DNA of 64,000 bases, taken from assembly GCF_950023065.1 (NCBI RefSeq), contig NC_088681.1, positions 59,492,836 to 59,556,835 of the forward strand, written 5' to 3'. Every line of letters starts with the position of its first letter. The stretch's first letter is position 1. Made by a program: the position numbers and the translations under genes. The notes under the pieces were generated by a model. The model was given only the letters and a program-made list of their open reading frames with translations. It searched no databases and was not told where the DNA came from. Shown here one piece after another: positions 52,301 through 61,870 of this stretch. Source of the DNA: Planococcus citri. Its lineage: Eukaryota > Arthropoda > Insecta > Hemiptera > Pseudococcidae.

Positions 52301-55300
52301 TTAGAAGGCATCGTATGGCATGAAACGGAAGGTGAGCCATTTTAATTACTTCACGCTGATGCCCGGCTGCGTTGTTCGACCGGCTCGCCGCGCCGCGTCG
52401 ATTGCCGTCGTCGTTGGTCGTGTATCGTCTCGTTCGTCTCTTTGTTTCTTCTCATTCTCAATGTGCAGAGTCAGAGGAGGACGTAGGGTTCTCAGACTGG
52501 GCGATGGAGAACAAGAAGTCGAAAGACGAATCAGCGCCTTTGAAACGAAAACAGAGGGTACAATCTCGGTGGTCTTTTTTGAAATTGAAAATTTCGTCAT
52601 TGATTTGATGGAAAATGAGCCTCTTTGAACGAAACGTCATTGTGGGGGGGGGGGGGGCATTTGAGTATCCTTATATATTAAAAGATGTTTGATGGAAAAC
52701 CTTGATAGAGTCCGCCAGCCTTTTCTACTGAACCGATTTCAACGAATTTTTTTTTAAAACGTTCCTTTTGACGTGTAGATATGTCATCAAGGAAAAAAAA
52801 TCGAAAATTTTAAAATTAAGTGCCGAAAAAATTGAAAAAACACGTTTTCTATTGTGTTTAAACAATAGATTTCGAGTAGAAACCTTGATAGAGTTCGCCA
52901 GCCTTTTCTATCGAACCGATTTCGACAATTTTTTTTTTAAAACGTTCCTTTTGACGTGTAGATATGTCATCAAGGAAAAAAAATCGTAATTTTTCAAACT
53001 AAGAGCCGAAAAAATTGAAAAAACATGTTTTCTATTGTGTAAAAATGCGCGTTTTACGACGCACCAGCAACATTACACTCGGAACGTTGCTAAGTGGGCG
53101 TGACTGCAGCATAGTGACGTGGAGGATGGGGATGTTGTTGTTGTTTGTTGTGTTGGGAGTTACATTCATTGCTATAGTACGTATTTAATTTTTTCAAAAC
53201 TGGAATGTAGTGTCTGTTGTCTGTTCAAATAATAAGGAGAGGAGGTTCTACACTTGAGATCATTTTTGGGTTAGGACTTTATTTCAACAGCACAAATTTA
53301 AATGTTTAGTGGAACATTGTTTGTAAAAAAGTTAAAGTGAAGATGAAGAAGGGTTCAGTACAGTGTAGCCAGAATTTTCTCAAAGAGAGGGAAAAACCAG
53401 ATTTTTAGGTATGAAAAATCGAAATTAGAGGTAATGTAATGGAAACCCTTCGTAATGTATGATAAATTGTATGGAAATGAAGGTGCAATTACTGCTCAAG
53501 TGAAGTGAGAGCGAAAATTTGTTGAAAAAAATGGGTCGAAAAAACAAAAAACGGTTCATTATTGCGTGCATTATTTCTAATTTTCACTCGCGGGGGGGGG
53601 GTGGCTCAAGTCACGTACCTTCCTTAGCTAAGCAACCACTGGTAGATTTTCTATACTTGGGATACAAATTTGACTATCCTACCTCAGATTTTCATTTCAT
53701 AGGATTGAATTACTCCAGCATACTCACTACCTACTCATTTTATGCCATCATTGTAGTAGAATTTCAAACATTTTTCTACCCAATTTTACATATAGAATTT
53801 CAGAAATTTTACTCCTAAAAAAATGATGATAATTATCAAGTCAGTAAGTATACCAGAGTAATTCAACACCCCAAGTTCAAACTTGAATTTTTTAAACATT
53901 GTACTTTAGAACCAGAGTAGAATTTGCTATTGACACATTTCAGCTGATTTGCATTTAGGAGCAGGGGTATGAGTTGAGTTGTGAATTGTGAAAAAAGCGA
54001 GCCCCGAAGCGGTGAGAGGCCTGAGTGAAGCGAGGGCCAGGGCGAGCAGCACGAGCGAAGCGAGTGCGCGAGCTGGGGGTCGAGGTCGCGGAGCGACCTA
54101 GGGGGCGAAGCCCCCTAGTGATTTATTATGTCAAAAGCTCGTACAAAATTTCACGGTCGTTAAGCTCGGCCGCACTCGGTGTGCGGCGGCGGTGGCTAGG
54201 CCGATTTATATAGGCGAATAAGTTTTTTTTTTTTTTATGGGTATAAACTGGTTTGAGTACATAGTACGTACTGCATACTTATCTATGGGTTGTCGAGCGG
54301 TTTTATCCTTCTCTTCGACGACGTGCTTTGACGAAATCAACTCTTTTCAAAATGCAGTATAGTGGTTGGTAAAATACGAGATTGAGATTTATGTGGGAAA
54401 AATTCCTCCTCGAAAGGGAAAGGTGTCGTAAAAAGGTAAATTTAATGAACGCGAATTGATAAGAAATTGAAATTTTTTCAATATGCAGTTTTATCAAAAT
54501 ACATACATACGTTCGTTGCATATTTGTGTATAGTATTGTAATTAATTCGTGTTTTGCGACGGTTTGTTTCAGGTGTTCTTGTGGTAAATGTTACGTGGAG
54601 AGGGAAAACATACGTCGGTACGCTTTTAGATTGCACAAGGCACGATTGGGCGCCTCCAAGGTGAGCAACGATGTTCAGATTGTGTACTTTTGCGCTGATA
54701 AGTGTACGATAATGCGGGAAAATCGGCGATAAAAGAGTTGCTAATTGATGACGATGATGATGACGATGATGGTGGTGGTGGGTTTGGGGACTTTTTTTGA
54801 AGAATTTTTTACATGTTGAAGTCTTGGTGAGTCGTTGAATCGGATGAAAAACGTAACTGGATCATTGAACGATGTTCATTTGTGGGGAAAAAGCTCAATT
54901 TTGAAGTAAAAATGGGTAAGGAGTCATTTTCGTGAAAATCGTTCGCGAACGATTCGTATCAAATTGTGAATCGTTCGCGAACGACTGTCCAACATGGTAT
55001 GCGAGTGTGACTCTTTTTATAAAATGTAAAATGCTTAATTTTTTGAAGTAATAATGGATTGAGAGTCATTTTCGTGAAAATCGTTCGCGAACGATTCGTA
55101 TCAAATTGTGAATCGTTCGCGAACGACAGTCCAACATGGCATGCGGGTGTGACTCTTTTCATAAAATATGTACAAAGTTTTATTGTGAAAGAAGTTTGTT
55201 TCAGTAAGAGTGAATCGTTCGCGAACGATTCGTAGTCTCGGTCAAATGAATCGTTCACGACCGATAATTCTGCGTGATGTTTAATTTTCCTAAAAGTCGA

Positions 55301-58300
55301 CAAATTTCAAAAAATTTCATGTGAAGACTTACTTCAGCTGGCATGAATCGTTCACGAACGATATGATTCATTTAGAATCGTTCGCGACCGAAATATCAAC
55401 CAAACCATGGTACTCGGCCATTCAGGAGTGAGGAAGCAATCAAATTGATTTTCAATCACGAAGTTGAATTGCGAGTAAAATAAAATGTCTAATGTGAATT
55501 GTTCGCGAACGATTCGTTCAGTTGTGTAGCTCAAATCGTTCGCGACCGACAGAGCTGAAATAATTTTGATATTCAAGACTCAACTTTGTAGGGTAACAGA
55601 GACGTTGAAATGAAATTTGAAAGTTCAGTGGAGTGGTAGGAAAAATCTTTGTATTGAATCGTTCGCGAACGAACGAACGACTCCAACAACTATTCTATTG
55701 TTATGACTCTTTACAAAAAAAAAAAAAAGCGATAAGAGAAGAAAAAACGTTGGATGTGATTTCACAGAAAAATATAAAATCACAGTTGAAGAACATCAAT
55801 TCTTTTAGAATCATGAGAAGATTCATTTTTTCCTTCAATAACGGATCTGCCTTAGAATTTTTTGGTCTAATCAATTTCTGACAATTTGACTAAAATTACT
55901 CGAGAGTTGGAAAAAATTCAAAGTATTGATTCTGAATTTCTGAGTGAAAGATCCACTATTGAATCTTCGAATCGTTCGGAATCGAATGAATCATCGTTCG
56001 TCGAGGATTCGCAAAGCAGATTTTTCCAAAATTCATTTATCAGCTGATTATAATCAGTGGCTCGTCCATGAAACATGAATCGTTCGTCAACTTGTGGTTG
56101 ACTTTTTATCTGAATCGTTCACGAACGAATGTTTGGAATCGTTTTGCGTGAATCGTTTGCGAATTGATCGTCGATCTTCGGAATCGGAAGTGTGGATTTT
56201 GTCATTTTTTTCGTTTCATTTACGAACGAATGTTCGCATTCATGTTGCGAATTTGCGGAATTCGTTCGCGAACGAGTCATCGAATCGTTGTGTGAGTGAA
56301 TCATTCGCGGTAGACTTATCAGATGAATCGCTTTTCAGAAATTGAATCGTTTTGGAACGAATTTTGCGAGTATTCCAATTTTTGCTCAAATAGCGAAGTA
56401 GTGATCGAATAACAGTGTGTTTTCGTTCGCGAACGAATCTTTCGATTCATATTGAATGAATCGTTCGCCAATGAATCATCATCCTTTTCTGAATGGATCT
56501 ATTCGGATTTTGAAACCTTCGTTGATAAGCAAATAAGTACTAATTTGTGATCCAGAACTGAAGTCGTTTGCGAATGAAGTGTCAAGTTTTTCTTTTACAA
56601 ATTGAATCGTTCGAGAATGAATTGTGCCTTCAGCAAATGGAAACAATTTTCTAAACGATTACTAATGATCATTTTGTATAATTTCGTTCTTGAAGAAATT
56701 GTCAGAGTTCATGGAAGGAGACGTTTCGAACGAATCATTCGCGAACGAATATCTGTGTCGTTGTTTTTGAAGAGTCGTTCGCGATCGAATCGTAAAAAAG
56801 GGCTGGAACGAAGAATCGTTTGATTTTCGAATCATTCCGAATGATTTCGTTCACGAATGAATTATTGAGTTTTTTTGCCTCACGAATTGATTCATTCAGG
56901 AACGAATTGTATTCCTTAGTTGCTACAGTTGGGCAGTTTGTGAATGAGTTTAAGTGGAATGATTTTGTATGAGTCATTCGCGAACGAATATCCATATTAT
57001 TGTTTTGGATTTGAAGGATTCGTTCGCGAAAGAATTATTTAGTTGTCTTTCTCACAAATCGATTCATTCAGAAACAAATTGTACTCCTTAGTTGCTACAA
57101 TTGGGCAATTTGTGAACGAGTTATCAAGTGGAGTCATTTTGTATGAGTCATTCGCGAACGAATACCCACATTATTGTTTTGGATTTGAAGGATTCGTTCG
57201 CGAACGAATTATCTAGTTGTCTTTTTCACAAATCGATTCATTCAGAAACGAATTGTACTCCTTAGTTACTACAATTGGACAGTTTGTTAACGAGTTATCA
57301 AGTGGAGTAATTGTGTATGAATCATTCGCGAACGAATATCCACATTATTGTTTTGGATTTGAAGGATTCGTTCGCGAACGAATTGTATAAGCCGACTGAA
57401 GTGGGTGATCTTTTTCGAGTTACCTGGAATGGTTTCGTTCACGAACGAATTGTTGAACCTTGTTCTCACAAATTGAATCATTTTGGAACGAATTTCGTTC
57501 TTAATAACTTGTTTGAACAGTTCATGAACGTGTTATCGAATCAGCTTTTGTTTTAGATCGTTCGTGATTCATGATCGAGCTTCCTTTTAGAGAGTCATTT
57601 TTTATGAGTCATTCACGAACGAATATCGACATCACTGTTATGAGAGGGTCGTTTGTGAACGAATTGTGAAATCGTTTGGGATAATTCGTCACGAATTGAA
57701 AGTCTACTATAAAAACAAGTCCCCATGTCAAGTTTTCAATTCGTCTCAAATGATTTCGTTCGCGAACGAATCATCGATTCATGTCATAAGAATTGTTCGT
57801 GAATAATTTTTTAAATGCAGTTTATTTGACAAATCGTACTCTAATAAATTGTGAAATCAATTCCAATGTTTGTGAAAGTCGTTCGCGAACGAATAATTTG
57901 ATCATTCTTTGGGAAAATTCGTTCACGAGGAATTCTCAGACTTGGAAAACAAATTATGAACCAGTTGATGATCTTTTGTCAACATGCTCGAGACGTCAAA
58001 ATGTGCTAAAATTGTAGATACTCGTAGTAATGTTTCCAAACAAATTCTATTTCATCAAGCGTTCGCGAACGATTCTATCAAAGATGGTTCAGAATTCAGT
58101 ATGCTCATTCTATAGAGGTGATTTTGATTCTATACGATTTTTCATGCGATGTAAAAACATTTAGACTTTCCAACAGTTTACTCGAATGAAAGTAATCCCG
58201 ATTTTGATTCTAATGATTCATCGAAAAAATGAATCTTCTGCTACGAAATACACATAGCTGAAATCTTCAATAGTCATCGGGGAATTGGTATATAAACGAA

Positions 58301-61300
58301 TCGATCGATATAGCCTTAATAATATAATTCTCTCACAATGGAATTGTTTTTCTGATATAGTATAGTGTCGAACGTAATTTGATTCGCGACACATGAAAAT
58401 CCTATTACGTAAATAAAACGGAGAAAAAAAAATAAGAAGGAAAACCACACGGTTATTTCTGTGTTCAAATGAAACGTTCAACGGACGGGTAATAGCTAGG
58501 CTGCGGGGATATTTAATAATCCGATAAAAATTCGAGAGAATTCTCATCGTCGAGAATACGAGTAATTACAAATGAAAGAAAAACTTCACCCTAATTTAAT
58601 TTCGTAAACGAAAGAAAAAAAAAGGAAAGAAAAGAAAAAGAAAGAATTACAAAGAAGAGAAGAAAAAACTTCTCAACTTCTCAGCAGAAGTCTTTATAAT
58701 ACTAATCGACGCAGTTCGGCGACGGTTCCAAGACACCCTCGAAGATAGGAGGGGGAGCAAAGGGTACGGTAAAGATGCTGGGAAAGTTTAACGACGGATT
58801 GGTACTACACGATGGCGAGCTCGGGGGGTAAAGAGGGGAACGAGTCAAAATTTAACTCATTTCGAGACGAGAAACGCGCTGCGCGGCACCGCAATGGGTG
58901 AAATTTCGGCCCAAGAAAGCTAATTACAAAACACCCTTCGGGCGTATTAAAAGTCATTTATTCAACGTAGCGATAAGTTTGGTTTCTTTTTAGTTGCGTG
59001 TTGCTTTAGGGCCGGCGTGGATGGTGTAGCAGATGGGGGAGTGGAGGGGGTGGGTTGAAAAGGTGAATTTGCGGAGTGTATTAAAAGACCTCTATTTGGA
59101 AGTTGTCGGTAGATTTAGGTACCCTTATTAATCTACAGTTGGTAAATTCGAGTAGTGGTTACGATATTCTATTAGTATACAAGTTTTCCATCATCATCGT
59201 CGTCGTCGTCATCGTCGTTATTTATTTGCGGCTGTGGAAACTACAGCAGCAGCAACCGCAGGTTTTCCTCTGTCGTGTTATCGTCGAATACGACGACGAA
59301 TTAATCAATTTTTAGCTTGAGATGAAAGGAGTTTGTTGATTTTTGCCTAATTGAGGATTGTTTTTTGTTTGTAGATTTTGCGATTCGCCGACCAGCGACT
59401 TGGACGCGCGGCTACCGAAAGGCCGAGCCAAACGAGGCCGAGCCGCCACCAACGATCTGAGTAATTTCACCGAAACGCGTTCATCCGTCCATAGTAAGTT
59501 AAGAAGCAGCAGTAACGGTTCGAATAAGAGCACCCGCAAAGGACTGACGAATTCGCCGACGCCGTTCGTACCACCTCGGCCGGAATCGGGCGGCAGTAAG
59601 CGTAAAAGTCGACCTTCGGAAGAAGAATCGTCGGCGTCGCCTCAAGCCAACGGAAGCTCCGGCAGCTCTGGCAGCTCCGGCGGCGGCGGTGGCAGCGGCG
59701 GCAGTAGCAATAAGAAAACGAAAACTACCTCACAGCAGGCTACCCTTAGTCCGCCCTCGTCACCGGTCATGTTCGAGTGTCCGGAGGCGAACTGTTGTAA
59801 GAAGTTCCGCCAAATGAACGGCCTCAAGTATCACCAGTCGCACGCGCACGGCGGCTCGAGCGCGGTCGACGACGACGACGCGACCAAAGAATCGGGCAGC
59901 ATGTCCGAGACGGAAGAGATGCCTAGTCCTGCCGACCAGCAATCGGTGAAATCGGAGCGAGGCGGCGCCAAAGACGAGACGGAAAGCGAGCCGGCGACGC
60001 CGATCAGCGAAACAGTTCCTGCCACTTCGGCATCATCCTTGACGCATCCGGCGTCGCCTCACGCAACGCATACGCATGGCATCGCCGACCAGGACCCGGT
60101 GCCGGTTGAACCGTCGGGGCCTCCTCAAGTTGATAACAAAACGGTCGTCAAACCTGGCGTGCTCAGGTTCGGCGTCGTACCTAGCGGTATAGCCGAAGAA
60201 ATGGCCGCGGCAGCTGCGACCGCCGCGAGTCTGCCTGCTAAAGCTCCGTTGTCGTCGTCCTCGTTAACCACCTCAAACGTTTCCGGCGTGAGTAGATCGA
60301 TCAGTACCGCCATCGGCACGGTGCCCGGTACGAATATCCCTGTGACGTCGGTATCCATACCTAACGAGCTGATCGGCCAGCCGCCTCAACCGCCCTGTCT
60401 GACGTCTCCTTCGCCTCCGTCGATCGCGCCTCAAATACCATTATCGCCTTCGCCGGCCTCGGTGGCCGCCGTAGCCGCAGCTGTACCCGGTCTAGGGTTC
60501 GCCTCGACGCACCAGCAAACCGGCCAATCGGTGCCAGGCGTCGGCGTTGTACCGAAGCTACCTCAATTCAAAGTGAAACCCGTCTCGGCGTTGCTCCAGC
60601 AAGACGACAAATCCACCAAAGATAAATCATCGGCCGCTGCCAAGTTACAGTCGTCGGCTACCTCATCCTCGTCGTCGTCGTCGTCTCAACCACCGCAGCG
60701 TAAAAAGAGTCGCAAATCGCCGGCCGGTAGTCCGCATTCGCTCGCTTCGCTGGAACAACAAACGCACCAACAACAGCAGCAACAACAACATCAACAGCAG
60801 CAACAGTACAAAGTCGAATCAGCGTCGCGCGAAGAAGTCCACAGCCCGGCGTATTCGGATATCTCGGATGACGGTGCTCCCGTACTCGAGGCTGAGGTCG
60901 CTACCACCGTCGATTCGAAAAACAAACCTATACCGATGGATAAAAAATCACTAGAGGGTACGGCGGGCGCTCATTCGCCTCACGCGATGCAGCATTTCAA
61001 CATGTACCCGTTTTACGGCCAGCCTCCCTATTTGGTACCTTCGGTGCAGCCGGACGCGCCGAAAAAAGACTCGGATAAGGGTAACGATCCTAAGCTAGGC
61101 TCCGGCTCGGAGAAAGATAAAAAAGAAATGGAAATGGCGCCGCAGAAACTGCTGCCGCAACACTTCTATTCGTACGATTACCCGCCGTACGGATTCAATC
61201 TGGGCCAAAATTACCCCATACCGATGGTATCGTCCAACAGCTCGTCCGATAAAGAGATCAAAGAGGAGAGTAAAAGCCCCGGACCGACGGATTTAGTCAA

Positions 61301-61832
61301 ACAGACGTCGTCCAGTGTCGGCACGCATGTTCCGTATTCGCCCGCAGCCCTCTCCAAGAGTAAACTCGACTCGATCGGCTCGAAAAGCTCGCTAGAGTCG
61401 CCGTATTCGAGCGGCGGCGTCGTCAAAGATTCCGTCATACCCGAAGCCCGAAGCCCACTAGGTGCATCTTCCTATCTGCACGCCGCTCGTCACCAGCAAC
61501 ACCAGCAAATGCAGCTGCAACACCTGCAACAGCAACATCAACAACAAATGCAGCAGCAGTCGCATCAGCAACCTCCTCCGAGCAGCCTGCATCATCCGGG
61601 TTCGCAGCAGCAACAACCTCCGCCCCAGCAACCGCCCCCTCAGCATGCTCCTTCGTCTCAGCTCAATCAGCAGCAACAACAACATCTGCTATTGCTGCAA
61701 CAGCAACAACAACAGCAACAGCAGCAACAACCTCCGCCTCATTCGCTACAGCAGTCGCATCAACAACAACAGCAAGACGAAATGCGCAGATATTACAACG
61801 TGTACGCCGAACAACAGCAACAACATCAGCAA

Positions 61833-61870
<38 letters not shown>

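Larger units (their letters stand above)
52332..54572 (+). other. sbb: sbb intron 2 (2.24 kb)
   Basis: GTGAGC at 52332 to TTTGTTTCAG ending at 54572, phase 1. It contains a candidate Helitron-like segment (52666-53097), AT-rich unique DNA and a GC-rich hairpin cassette (53990-54220). Confidence 0.93.
54661..59374 (+). other. sbb: sbb intron 3 (4.7 kb), mostly a palindrome array
   Basis: GTGAGC at 54661 to TTTGTTTGTAG ending at 59374, phase 2. Two thirds of it is the TTCGTTCGCGAACGAA array (54935-58075). The rest (about 58080-59374) is unique, with purine-rich stretches and no recognised gene. Confidence 0.93.

Noticed and set aside
54025..54213. Arg/Ala-rich frame through the GC-rich cassette as a small protein
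   Set aside because: Its residues mirror GCGAAGCGAG-type DNA words and hairpins; the structure is at the DNA/RNA level.
54937..58075. CRISPR-like array reading of the regularly spaced palindromes
   Set aside because: Spacing is irregular (about 30 to 300 bp), boxes vary, there are no cas genes, and the locus is a eukaryotic intron.
59358..59374. ATG at 59358 as the start of the 1,133-codon zinc-finger protein
   Set aside because: The 17 bases before 59375 form the polypyrimidine tract and TTTGTAG acceptor. The exon joins the upstream conserved exon in phase (R-F-C-D-S-P), so the frame is internal. A transcript starting here remains possible but has no support.
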